Shown here piece after piece: positions 42,597 to 49,594 of a stretch of 64,000 nt of DNA. The DNA is taken from positions 62,001 through 126,000 of the forward strand of contig NZ_AQUZ01000016.1 in assembly GCF_000372465.1 (NCBI RefSeq), in the 5' to 3' direction. The DNA is from Kribbella catacumbae DSM 19601. Lineage in GTDB: Bacteria; Actinomycetota; Actinomycetes; Propionibacteriales; Kribbellaceae. Below the pieces are notes generated by a model. The model did no database searches, was not told the DNA's origin, and saw nothing but the letters and a program-made list of their open reading frames with translations. The stretch's first letter is position 1, and each line of letters begins with the position of its first letter. The position numbers and the translations under genes were made by a program.

Positions 42597-44239
42597 AAGC
42601 TCCAGACGTTCCAGTAGAAGCTGGCCTGTGCGGTCTTCGCGTCGGCATCACGAGCCGTCACGGTGACCTTGTAGCGGCCTGCTCCCGGGGTCAGTACGCC
42701 GGTGATCCAGCCTCGCTGGCCATCGATGCTGAGCCCCGGCGGCAGTCCGGTCGCGGTGTAGCTGATCTCGCCCTTGGTGCTGAGACCCTTGAGCAGCAGC
42801 GGGATCGCGGGCACTCCGCCGACGCCCAGCTGGTCGGCCGGTTTGGTGATGCTCACGCCGGCCGTCGGGGTCTTGGCGGCCGCGCCGACGGCCTCGGCCG
42901 CGTCGACCATGCCTTCGCCGTAGAACGAGTTCAGCGCCTCCGAACCCTTGCAGACAGCGGCTGCGCCGGGCGGGCACGGCAGGTCGTTGGCCTGGGCGGC
43001 GAGCCTGGCCCGGACCTGCTCGGGGGTCAGCTTGGGGTTCACGCTGCGGATCAGCGCGGCCACGCCGGCGACGTGCGGTGACGCCATCGACGTACCGTCC
43101 AGCGGTTCGTAGCCGCCGCCGGGCACGGTCGAGTAGACGGCCTGACCGGGTGCGGCGATCTTGATCTTGCCCTCACCGAAGTTGGAGAAGCTCGCCCTGG
43201 ACCCTCGGGTGTTGAGCGCCGCGACGACGACCATGTTCGGCAGCTCGGTCGGCAGGCTGAGGCACTGGTCGGTGATCGAGCGGGCGCCGGCGGTGGAGTC
43301 GTTCGGGCTGGTGGAGTCGGTGGTCTTCTGGGCCAGGTCGTAGTTCTCGTTGCCTGCGGCGGCGACGTTCACCACGCCCTTGGAGTCCGCATAGGCGACC
43401 GAGCGCTTGACCGCCTCCAGGATGGCGTCCTGGTCAGGATCGGTCGGGCAGTTGAACATCCACGGGTCGACGTAGTAGCTGTTGTTGGTGACCGAGACGC
43501 CCTTGTCGGCGGCGAAGACGAACGCGCAGACCGTGTTCTCGGGGAAGAACAGTTGCTGGCCTTCGGGCTCGGCGACCCGGATCGAGGAAACCTTCACACC
43601 CGGCGCGACGCCGACGATGCCGGTACCGTCCTTGGCCGCGGCGATCGTGCCGGCCACGTGCGTGCCGTGCGCGGCGACCGGTCGCCAGGCTCCGGGCCGG
43701 GTGTCGGCCTTGCCGTAGGCGCACGACGCCGACTTGCCCGCATCGAAGTTCGCCTTCAGATCCTGGTGCAGGTCGTCGACCCCGGTGTCGAGTACGCCGA
43801 CAGTGATCGCCTTCGATCCCGGGTTCACCGCCCAGGCCTTGTCGGCACCGATCATCGTCATGTCCGGCCGCTCCTTCTCGGGAGAGCTGTCCGGGACCTC
43901 GACCGGCGCCGCCGGGATCGCCGGGTTGGCGACCGCGGGCGGCAGGTCCGACGTACGGGTCGCGCCGACCTTCTCGACTCCGGTCACCTGCCGCATCGCA
44001 GCGGCGAAGCCGGCGTTGGCCGAGTGCACGACAAGCACCCCGATCGCGTCGTACGCCGCATAGACGGTGCCGGCGTTCGCGGTGACGCCGGGCATCACCG
44101 CAGTGGTCTGCTTGGGTGCGGTGATCACGAAGTAGGCCCGCAACCCCGCCTCGGCTCGCACGGGTGCGGCCGCCGACTGCACGGTGGTGGCAGTCAGAGT
44201 CAAACAGAGCATGAGGAGCAGGATCAGGGCTTTGCGCAC
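42593..44239 (-). CDS. Secreted subtilisin-like serine protease (S8)
   Basis: 548 residues from GTG 44239, which gives a textbook signal peptide (MRKALILLLMLCLTLTATTVQSAAA); a GTG at 44284 would add 15 residues. After a propeptide-like region (about 30-120) comes the S8 domain with catalytic Asp151 (VGVLDTGVDD), His191 (AAHGTHVAGT) and Ser384 (DGTSMASPHVAG), plus the oxyanion Asn in AAAGNEN. The C-terminal 90 residues (about 455-548) look like an immunoglobulin/He_PIG-type domain (SYTATGLPPGLSIDGQRGWITG). It probably acts outside the cell. Its upstream region contains one copy of the 33-bp repeat that bounds the neighbouring island. Confidence 0.92.
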   Translation of the reverse strand: MRKALILLLMLCLTLTATTVQSAAAPVRAEAGLRAYFVITAPKQTTAVMPGVTANAGTVYAAYDAIGVLVVHSANAGFAAAMRQVTGVEKVGATRTSDLPPAVANPAIPAAPVEVPDSSPEKERPDMTMIGADKAWAVNPGSKAITVGVLDTGVDDLHQDLKANFDAGKSASCAYGKADTRPGAWRPVAAHGTHVAGTIAAAKDGTGIVGVAPGVKVSSIRVAEPEGQQLFFPENTVCAFVFAADKGVSVTNNSYYVDPWMFNCPTDPDQDAILEAVKRSVAYADSKGVVNVAAAGNENYDLAQKTTDSTSPNDSTAGARSITDQCLSLPTELPNMVVVAALNTRGSRASFSNFGEGKIKIAAPGQAVYSTVPGGGYEPLDGTSMASPHVAGVAALIRSVNPKLTPEQVRARLAAQANDLPCPPGAAAVCKGSEALNSFYGEGMVDAAEAVGAAAKTPTAGVSITKPADQLGVGGVPAIPLLLKGLSTKGEISYTATGLPPGLSIDGQRGWITGVLTPGAGRYKVTVTARDADAKTAQASFYWNVWSF

Positions 44240-44274
44240 GACCAAGTAGAACCCGCGGAAGGTGCAGAACAAAA

Positions 44275-44307
44275 GCCGACGCACCCCGGCGTACCTGATG
44301 CTCCACC
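44275..44307. repeat. 33-bp direct repeat, left copy
   Basis: Begins GCCGACGCACCCCGGC and ends TGATGCTCCACC; identical over all 33 bases to 47852-47884. The next bases on each side differ. It lies in the upstream region of the subtilase gene and marks the left edge of a 3.5-kb insertion-like segment. Confidence 0.9.
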
Positions 44308-44355
44308 GACTGACGGGCCGCCCCCTGCTCCAGCAAGGGTTCTAGACTCCAAGCC

Positions 44356-44679
44356 ATGGCTCAATACCTTCAAGTTTCGACAGCGACTCCGTCCCGTGAA
44401 GATGCAGTTCGTTTGGCGGGGTCGTCGGTAGAGGCCGGTCTCGCGGCGGGTGCGCAGGTCGTCGGCCCTGTCGTCTCGGTGTTCTGGCACCAAGGTCAGT
44501 ACGGTGAGGGCGAGGAGTGGCAGGTCTTGCTGAAGACCACCGACGCCCGGTACGCCGAACTGGAAGTCCACCTTCTGAAGCAACACCCATGGAACAACCC
44601 CGAGGTGGTAGCGGTGCCGCTGGTCGCCGGCTCAGCGGGGTACTTCGAGTGGTTGGACCGCACTACTACTAAGCCCTAG
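44356..44679 (+). CDS. cutA: CutA-like protein
   Basis: 107 residues. It matches CutA1, a small trimeric ferredoxin-like-fold protein once linked to divalent-cation tolerance: YLQVSTATPSREDAVRLAGSSVEAGLAAGAQVVGPVVSVFWHQG, EWQVLLKTTDARYAELEVHLLKQHPWNNPEVVAVPLVAGSAGYFEWL. The HPWNNPEVVAVP segment corresponds to the classic HPYxxPEIIA(L/I)P. TAGACT, a possible -10, ends 7 bases before the ATG and no ribosome site is seen, so it may be leaderless. It is the leftmost gene inside the repeat-bounded segment and converges on the decayed regulator with a 4-base overlap. Confidence 0.88.
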   Translation: MAQYLQVSTATPSREDAVRLAGSSVEAGLAAGAQVVGPVVSVFWHQGQYGEGEEWQVLLKTTDARYAELEVHLLKQHPWNNPEVVAVPLVAGSAGYFEWLDRTTTKP

Positions 44680-45847
44680 CCACGCGCCCTCTCCAGTACC
44701 GCCGACACCTCAGGTCCGCCGTACTGCGTAAGCCGTTGGAGCACGCCGCGCAGTCGCCCACCTGGCCTGACGGAGCCGACGCCAGATGCCAGGTCTAAGG
44801 CGCGTTCGGTCACAGCCGCTGCACTCTCAGGGCTGTTGGCGTGCAGGTGGGCATGAGCAAGCCAGGTCATGTAGAGCGCCTTGTCGCGGGCGTGGGTGTC
44901 GTCGTACCGCGACAGGGCGTCTTCCAAGACAGCGACCGCGTGGGGACGACGCAGTTCGGTTAGGCACCGGCCGGTCATGATGTCGATCTCGAGCGGGTCC
45001 ACTCGGCTGCGGTCGTGCTGTCGGCCTTCTCGTAAGCGATGAACGCGAGGGAGTTTCCTTCGAGTCCCGGGTCTCCAGACTCGCGGGCGGCTAGGAGGGC
45101 TTTCCGATAGTGCCGCCGTGAGTCAGCGAGTCGGCCAGCATCGAATGCGGCCCATCCAGCCATCTGCGCTTGTTCAGCGAGTACGCCGGTCAGCGTGCGG
45201 GCTGTGGCGCCGCTGTAGCTGGCGTTCTTGATCAGGCGCTCGGTGGCGGCCATCTCGCTGGTGTAGACGGCGTAGGTGTCCATTCCGCCCAGGTGATCGT
45301 CAAGGCGGCGGAGTCGCGCAGTACGAGCCCGGAGCTGCCGTACCTGCGTCGCACCGATCTGGCTTCCGTGGCGTGACCTGGTCAGCGGCGCAAGTGCGAG
45401 CGCGGTGGCTAGTCCGGCGAAGGCGCGCCGATCCACGGCTTCGCCTCCTTCTGTATCGGTGCGGAGCAGGTCGTCCAGTTGGTCGCCGGAGACTTGGAGC
45501 GCCTCCGCAAGCGCCGGACGGACCCAGGGGAGTGGGGCGGTCTTTCCTGCCTCCCAGCGAACCACAGTCGACCGTTCAATGCCGAGCGTGGTTGCCAGCT
45601 CACCCTGGCTAAGGCCGACAGCTTTGCGCCGCTCGGCGAGCGAGGTGTAGGCGACGCAGAGGAGCAGGAGCGCCCTGCGGTCGACAGCGAGGGACGAGCG
45701 TGGCCCGCACTGCGGCCTTCGGACGGCACCCAGCCGTGCGAGGGTGCGAACCCGGCCACCGGGCGGGCGTGTGTCATCGGCTACCACAAGGGCTATCACC
45801 GCGACGTGGTCGGAGCGAGGTGGCTTGACGATAAGTAGGACCCGCAA
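44676..45847 (-). pseudogene. XRE-family regulator with TPR-like repeats, broken by a frameshift/internal deletion
   Basis: Two minus-strand reading frames together make one protein. The 5' part (to about 44975) has an XRE HTH (AERRKAVGLSQGELATTLGIERSTVVRWEAGKTAPLPWVRPALAEAL) and the start of the helical repeat region (MAATERLIKNASYSGATARTLTGVLAEQAQMAGWAAFDAGRLADSRRHYRKALLAARESGDPGLEGNSLAFIAYEKA), then ends in a short out-of-frame tail. The 3' part, in another frame, resumes at VDPLEIDIMTGRCLTELRRPHAVAVLEDALSRYDDTHARDKALYMTWLAHAHL. Homologous actinomycete regulators of this type read straight through with some 60 extra residues between these blocks, so a deletion with frameshift is likely. 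No good start codon is visible directly before the HTH. It is a regulator remnant inside the island. Confidence 0.7.
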
Positions 45848-46123
45848 CGTCCGTGACCGGCGACTCCGCCGCTGGGAGCTTCGGGAGATCGCGGTCGGGC
45901 GCCGGAACGGTGTTCAACGCGACGGCTTCGATCCACGCAACGTCAGCTACGTGACGCCGTACTGCGTGCTTGCCTATGCGGCTCGCGGGGCGGGCGATCC
46001 GCTGACTACTCGCCACTTCAGGTACGCCGAATTCCGGATCGCCTCCGGGGCACGGCAACGTGCCATCCGTCCCACTACCGTCTCGCCCTGATTCCAAGAC
46101 CGGCGGGGCGTACGCGCTGATTC
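45848..46123. other. Gap without a convincing gene
   Basis: 276 bases between the start of the decayed regulator and the toxin operon. Open frames exist on both strands but show no family-like pattern or ribosome site. The toxin operon promoter should lie near its right end; I see no strong -10/-35 pair. Confidence 0.4.
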
Positions 46124-46324
46124 ATGCGCGTCCGCGTACGTCACGCCTTCCAACCTTTCGCCGTCGAGCTGACATGCCTCGCGGCGGAGGCGACGACCCA
46201 GCAGGACGGCCGGGTCGTCTTCACCCTGACGCCGGTCCGTGCCTACAGCGTCGAGGTGACAGAGCGGCCCTGGCTTCTTCCTGTCGGCCGGGGCCGCTCG
46301 ACCACCGCAGACCTTCAACAGTGA
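46124..46324 (+). CDS. Small uncharacterised protein heading the toxin operon
   Basis: 66 residues, MRVRVRHAFQPFAVELTCLAAEATTQQDGRVVFTLTPVRAYSVEVTE, then a basic tail. It is probably a small beta-rich domain. It ends 10 bases before the ESX-sized protein gene, and its stop region carries that gene's ribosome site, which supports a real operon member. No ribosome site of its own is obvious and I do not recognise the family, so it could also be chance. Confidence 0.4.
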   Translation: MRVRVRHAFQPFAVELTCLAAEATTQQDGRVVFTLTPVRAYSVEVTERPWLLPVGRGRSTTADLQQ

Positions 46325-46334
46325 GGAGCAGGGA

Positions 46335-46595
46335 ATGTCTGTTGTCGAACAACTACGCGGGCAGCTACACGCGGTCGCCCAGGACGCGAACCAGGGCGCC
46401 GCCAGCCTCGGCGGCTTCCAGAACAAGTTCAGCCAAGCCAGTCAACAAGTACTTGCCTTGATCCAAGGCTCAGCAACCGGCGCCGATCACGACATCGCCG
46501 AGGTGCTGGACGCTGCATCCAAGTCCCTCGCCTCGGCTGTCGAGTCACTCCAGATCGCTTCCCACAAATGCGGCCGGTACGCCCAGCAGATCTAG
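46335..46595 (+). CDS. ESX/WXG100-sized helical protein, probable toxin partner
   Basis: 86 residues with GAGGAG 6-7 bases before the ATG. It is almost entirely helical with two amphipathic helices (VVEQLRGQLHAVAQDANQ; ASKSLASAVESLQIASHKCGRYAQQI) separated by a turn region rich in G and N, the size and layout of type VII secretion partners. The WXG turn motif itself is missing (SLGGF and ATGADHD occupy the loop positions), so the family is inferred from size, helicity and position. It lies 6 bases before the deaminase-toxin gene, whose N-terminus is also helical and could pair with it for export. Confidence 0.65.
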   Translation: MSVVEQLRGQLHAVAQDANQGAASLGGFQNKFSQASQQVLALIQGSATGADHDIAEVLDAASKSLASAVESLQIASHKCGRYAQQI

Positions 46596-46601
46596 CCCAC
46601 C

Positions 46602-47324
46602 GTGCCATCCGAGCTGCAGCGCGTCGCACAGGATCTGGTTACGTGTCTGGACCAAATGCCGGCAGTTGCCGTAGCGCTGGATTCGCGGGCTCGGCGGTGT
46701 CGAGAAGCCGCCGCTTACCTCGCTGGGTTTGGCTCGGTGAACCCGGCTGCCCAAATGGCGGCTCTCCAGCTCGAAGCAGCCGCACGGGCCTGCGATGAAG
46801 CGGCTCACCACGCGATGACCGCACACCGGCGGGCGCGGTCTTGGGTCGTAGAGATGGTCGGAGGTGCGCCGGGCAACTCAGTTCCGACGTCGGACCGACC
46901 GGAAACCGGTGCGGTGAAGGCCCAACCTCAGACCGGCAATCCCAGCGCACAGCGGACGATCCGTGACAGGTTGCCAGCACGCCCTGATCCACTCGCGAAG
47001 ACGGATGGAATCTGGTTCGGCAGAGCAGGTGAGGAGGTAGATCTCGTCAGTGGCTACGACGACCACAGCGACCACGCCGACCGTGTACGCGAACAGCTTG
47101 GTCTGCCGCCCCTGACCATCGTGTCGCACGTGGAGGTGAAGTTCGCGATGTTCATGCGGGAACGATGCCTGCGCAGTGAGACCATCTACATCAACAACGT
47201 TCCCTGCAAGGGTTTGCGAAGTTGCTCCAGGTACCTGGAATCATTTCTGCCGAAGGGCAGCCGCCTAACTGTCCACTGGCCCGACAGCGAACCACGAACC
47301 TTTGAAGGGAAAGGCCCAGAATGA
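46602..47324 (+). CDS. Probable secreted nucleic-acid deaminase toxin (DddA/SCP1.201-like)
   Basis: 240 residues. Residues 1-90 form an ESX-like helical region that may guide secretion, and 90-130 a Pro/Ser/Gln linker. Residues about 135-240 match the SCP1.201-like deaminase domain, the family of the double-stranded-DNA cytosine deaminase DddA: GIWFGRAGEEVDLVSGYDDHSDHADRVREQL, catalytic H176-V-E178 in SHVEVKFAMFMRE, the INNVPCKGLRSC stretch with zinc ligands C202 and C208, and LPKGSRLTVHWPD. The C-x5-C spacing is that of SCP1.201-type members rather than DddA's CxxC. The catalytic residues look intact. Its stop overlaps the immunity gene start (ATGA). DNA or RNA as target cannot be told from sequence. 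Confidence 0.82.
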   Translation: MPSELQRVAQDLVTCLDQMPAVAVALDSRARRCREAAAYLAGFGSVNPAAQMAALQLEAAARACDEAAHHAMTAHRRARSWVVEMVGGAPGNSVPTSDRPETGAVKAQPQTGNPSAQRTIRDRLPARPDPLAKTDGIWFGRAGEEVDLVSGYDDHSDHADRVREQLGLPPLTIVSHVEVKFAMFMRERCLRSETIYINNVPCKGLRSCSRYLESFLPKGSRLTVHWPDSEPRTFEGKGPE

Positions 47325-47761
47325 CCTACACCGCAGACGCCTACTACCTCGCGGAGCATGACGACGACCCCGTACGCCTATCCTCGGCCGAGGACGTAGA
47401 TGCGTTGGTCGACGCACTGTTGGCGGGGACCTTGGCCCACTCGGTGGCGGCGGTCTACCTCAACGAGCGGCCGACCCTCGAAGGCGGGTTTCCTGACCAC
47501 GAGCTGCGAATCGCCGTCTTCGCGGAATTGAAGGTTGGCGGTATTCGCTACACGCAGCGCACGTCCTCGTGGTACCTCAAGGGTCAGTCCAGTCAGCGCG
47601 ATGAAGTCGCCTACAGCTACATGAACAACCGGGAGGGCTTCCCGGCAGATTCGGAGACAGACACCGACACCATCCGCCAGGTGGCAAAGGAGTTCCTCGC
47701 ACTCGGCGGCGAACGGCCTCACACCGGCGAATGGATCGAATGGCCGCCGAGGCTCTTCTAG
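47321..47761 (+). CDS. Imm1-family immunity protein
   Basis: 146 residues, starting within the toxin stop codon (ATGA, 47321-47324). It has the Imm1 pattern: LSSAEDVDALVDALLAGTLAHSVAAVYLNERP, then FPDHELRIAVFAELKVGGIRYTQRTSSWYLKGQ, the YSYMNNREGFPADSE strand and the C-terminal IRQVAKEFLALGGERPHTGEWIEWPP. Imm1 proteins are known neighbours of deaminase-family toxins, and I expect this one to bind and block the upstream deaminase in the producer's cytosol. It has no signal peptide. It is the last gene before the right 33-bp repeat. Confidence 0.82.
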   Translation: MTYTADAYYLAEHDDDPVRLSSAEDVDALVDALLAGTLAHSVAAVYLNERPTLEGGFPDHELRIAVFAELKVGGIRYTQRTSSWYLKGQSSQRDEVAYSYMNNREGFPADSETDTDTIRQVAKEFLALGGERPHTGEWIEWPPRLF

Positions 47762-47851
47762 GCCGGTCCGGGACGCCCTCGGGAACTGCCGCAATGCATC
47801 AGGCGGTCCGCATGGCCCACCCTCGCGCCGTACCGGAGCAACTCTGGGCCT

Positions 47852-47884
47852 GCCGACGCACCCCGGCGTACCTGATGCTCCACC
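47852..47884. repeat. 33-bp direct repeat, right copy
   Basis: Identical to 44275-44307. It ends 22 bases before the GTG start of tdk, so the island edge is in the tdk upstream region. A TACTTT that could serve as -10 begins at the first base after the repeat. Confidence 0.9.
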
Positions 47885-47906
47885 TACTTTGGCAGGATGG
47901 TCGCCC

Positions 47907-48557
47907 GTGGCTGAGCTGCTCTACTTCACCGGGACCATGGACTGCGGCAAGTCCACGCTGGCGCTGCAGATGGATCACAACCACGCGGCGCGTGGCCGGT
48001 TGGGGAAGATCTTCACCAGCAACGACCGGGCCGGCGAGGCGACGCTGTCGTCGCGGCTCGGCCTGGAGGCCGACGCGATCGAGGTGAAGCCGGACTTCGA
48101 CTTCTGGCAGTACGTCGTGGACGAGCTGACCCAGGGCGGCCGGATCGACTACGTCGTGGCTGACGAGGCGCAGTTCTACCAGCCCGGACAGGTCGACCAA
48201 CTGGCCCGGCTGGTGGACGAACTGCAGATCGACGTCTTCTGTTTCGGGATCCTGACCGACTTCCGGGCAACTCTCTTTCCTGGGTCTGCCCGGCTGGTCG
48301 AGCTCGCCGACCGGATGGAGCTGCTCCAGGTCGAGGCGCTGTGCTGGTGCGGTGAGCGCGCCACCCACAACGCCCGGACCGTCGGTGGTGAGATGGTCAC
48401 CGAAGGCGAGCAGTTGGTCGTCGGTGACATCGTCACCAACGCCGCCAACGTCGCCTACGAGGTGCTCTGCCGTCGCCATCACCGGCGCCGGCTGACTGCC
48501 GCTCGCGCCCGTGCCACCCTGTCACCCGAGGTACTCCCGTTCGGAGGCGCTCTGTGA
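47907..48557 (+). CDS. tdk: Thymidine kinase
   Basis: 216 residues from GTG 47907 (AGGATGG 7-10 bases upstream); a TTG at 47889 is less likely. Type II thymidine kinase, salvaging thymidine with ATP. Walker A GTMDCGKS at residues 9-16, the VADEAQFYQ Walker B/active-site segment with catalytic Glu, the FGILTDFRATLFPGS lasso, and zinc ligands in CWCGERATHNAR and CRRHH are all present. The sulfurtransferase gene starts within its stop codon (GTGA). The island described above ends in its upstream region, so its promoter may have been altered. Confidence 0.95.
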   Translation: MAELLYFTGTMDCGKSTLALQMDHNHAARGRLGKIFTSNDRAGEATLSSRLGLEADAIEVKPDFDFWQYVVDELTQGGRIDYVVADEAQFYQPGQVDQLARLVDELQIDVFCFGILTDFRATLFPGSARLVELADRMELLQVEALCWCGERATHNARTVGGEMVTEGEQLVVGDIVTNAANVAYEVLCRRHHRRRLTAARARATLSPEVLPFGGAL

Positions 48558-49375
48558 ATCCGCTGATCTCTGCCGAGTCGTTGCTTGCGGCTACCACCAG
48601 GCCAGTTTTGATCGACGTCACCTGGAACCTGATGGGCCCACCCGGCCGCGACGCGTACGACGCCGGCCATCTGCCGGGTGCGTACTTCGTCGACCTGGAC
48701 ACCGAGCTGGCCGGACCGCCCGGCGACGGCGGCCGTCATCCGTTGCCCTCAGCAACCACCGTCGAAGCGGCAATGCGCCGCGCCGGCGTCTCCGGGGACA
48801 GCGCGGTCGTGGTCTACGACGCAGCCAACTCGATGGCCGCCGCCCGCGCCTGGTGGATCTTCCGGTACTTCGGGCTGCGCGACGTGCGCGTCCTGGACGG
48901 CGGGTTCGCGGCCTGGCAGGCCGCCGGGGGAGAGGTGAGCACGGTCGTCCCCGAGGACGGCAAGGGATCTTTCGTCGCCGCGGCCGGGAATGCCCCGATG
49001 CTCGACGCGGAAGGTGCCGCGGAGCTGGCTTCGACCGGAGTACTGCTCGATGCACGGGCGCCGGAGCGTTTTGCCGGCGAGGTCGAGCCGATGGACAAGG
49101 TTGCCGGCCACATCCCGGGTGCAGTGAACGCTCCGACGACGGCCAACGTCACCGCTGACGGCACCTTCCTGCCCGCCGATGACCTCCGCGCCCGCTTCGC
49201 AGCTCTGGGTGCCGACGGCTCGACTGCGGTCGGCGCGTATTGCGGGTCCGGCGTCACGGCCGCTCACGAGGCTCTTGCCCTGGAGATCGCCGGGATCGAG
49301 GCGCCGGTCTATGTCGGCTCTTGGTCCGAGTGGATCACCGACCCCGACCGCCCGATCGCCACGGGCCGCTCCTGA
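48554..49375 (+). CDS. Sulfurtransferase (3-mercaptopyruvate/thiosulfate type, two rhodanese domains)
   Basis: 273 residues from GTG 48554, coupled to tdk by a 4-base overlap. An inactive N-terminal rhodanese domain (VLIDVTWNLMGPPGRDAYDAGHLPGAYFVDLDTEL, LDGGFAAWQAAGGE) is followed by the catalytic one (LLDARAPERFAGEVEPMDKVAGHIPGAVNAP; active-site loop YCGSGVTAAHE with Cys230). CGSGVT is the mercaptopyruvate-sulfurtransferase signature, whereas thiosulfate-preferring enzymes carry CRKGVT. Cytosolic, with no signal peptide. A stem-loop overlaps its stop. Confidence 0.94.
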   Translation: MNPLISAESLLAATTRPVLIDVTWNLMGPPGRDAYDAGHLPGAYFVDLDTELAGPPGDGGRHPLPSATTVEAAMRRAGVSGDSAVVVYDAANSMAAARAWWIFRYFGLRDVRVLDGGFAAWQAAGGEVSTVVPEDGKGSFVAAAGNAPMLDAEGAAELASTGVLLDARAPERFAGEVEPMDKVAGHIPGAVNAPTTANVTADGTFLPADDLRARFAALGADGSTAVGAYCGSGVTAAHEALALEIAGIEAPVYVGSWSEWITDPDRPIATGRS

Positions 49376-49397
49376 CCTGCGCCAGACCAGGAGCGGC
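49365..49397 (+). terminator. Stem-loop terminator after tdk-sulfurtransferase
   Basis: GCCGCTCCTG (49365-49374) pairs perfectly with CAGGAGCGGC (49388-49397) around a 13-base loop. The stem overlaps the sulfurtransferase stop codon. Confidence 0.65.
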
Positions 49398-49594
49398 GCC
49401 TCGTGGTCACATGTCGCGGTTCGTCATCACTGCTCCTTGCCTGCCATCAGCTGCCTCCTCTCTGATCGGTCCGCCGCTGCTGGCTGGTCCTGCTACTGGC
49501 GCCGGATCCGGCGGAGGGTGATCCCTTGACTTCGATGGGTGTCTGCGGGACGGTGTCTGGGAAATCGATTTCTCACCGCCCCGAGGAGTAGCCG

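Larger units (their letters stand above)
44308..47851. mobile_element. Putative accessory island bracketed by 33-bp direct repeats
   Basis: This 3.5-kb segment lies between two identical 33-bp direct repeats. Removing it together with one repeat would place the subtilase and tdk genes back-to-back with a short shared upstream region, a plausible ancestral layout. It carries cutA, a decayed XRE/TPR regulator and a deaminase toxin-immunity set, and looks slightly less GC-rich by eye. No integrase or transposase gene is visible, so the mechanism is unknown: loss of an integrase, recombination between repeats, or passive mobilisation. Confidence 0.55.

Noticed and set aside
44275..44307. 33-bp repeat as a tRNA-gene attachment site
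   Set aside because: Neither strand shows a T-arm, acceptor 3' end or other tRNA feature; it lies in a promoter region.
45744..46091. Plus-strand open frame between the decayed regulator and the toxin operon
   Set aside because: Arg-rich composition, no ribosome site, overlaps the regulator start, and no recognisable pattern.
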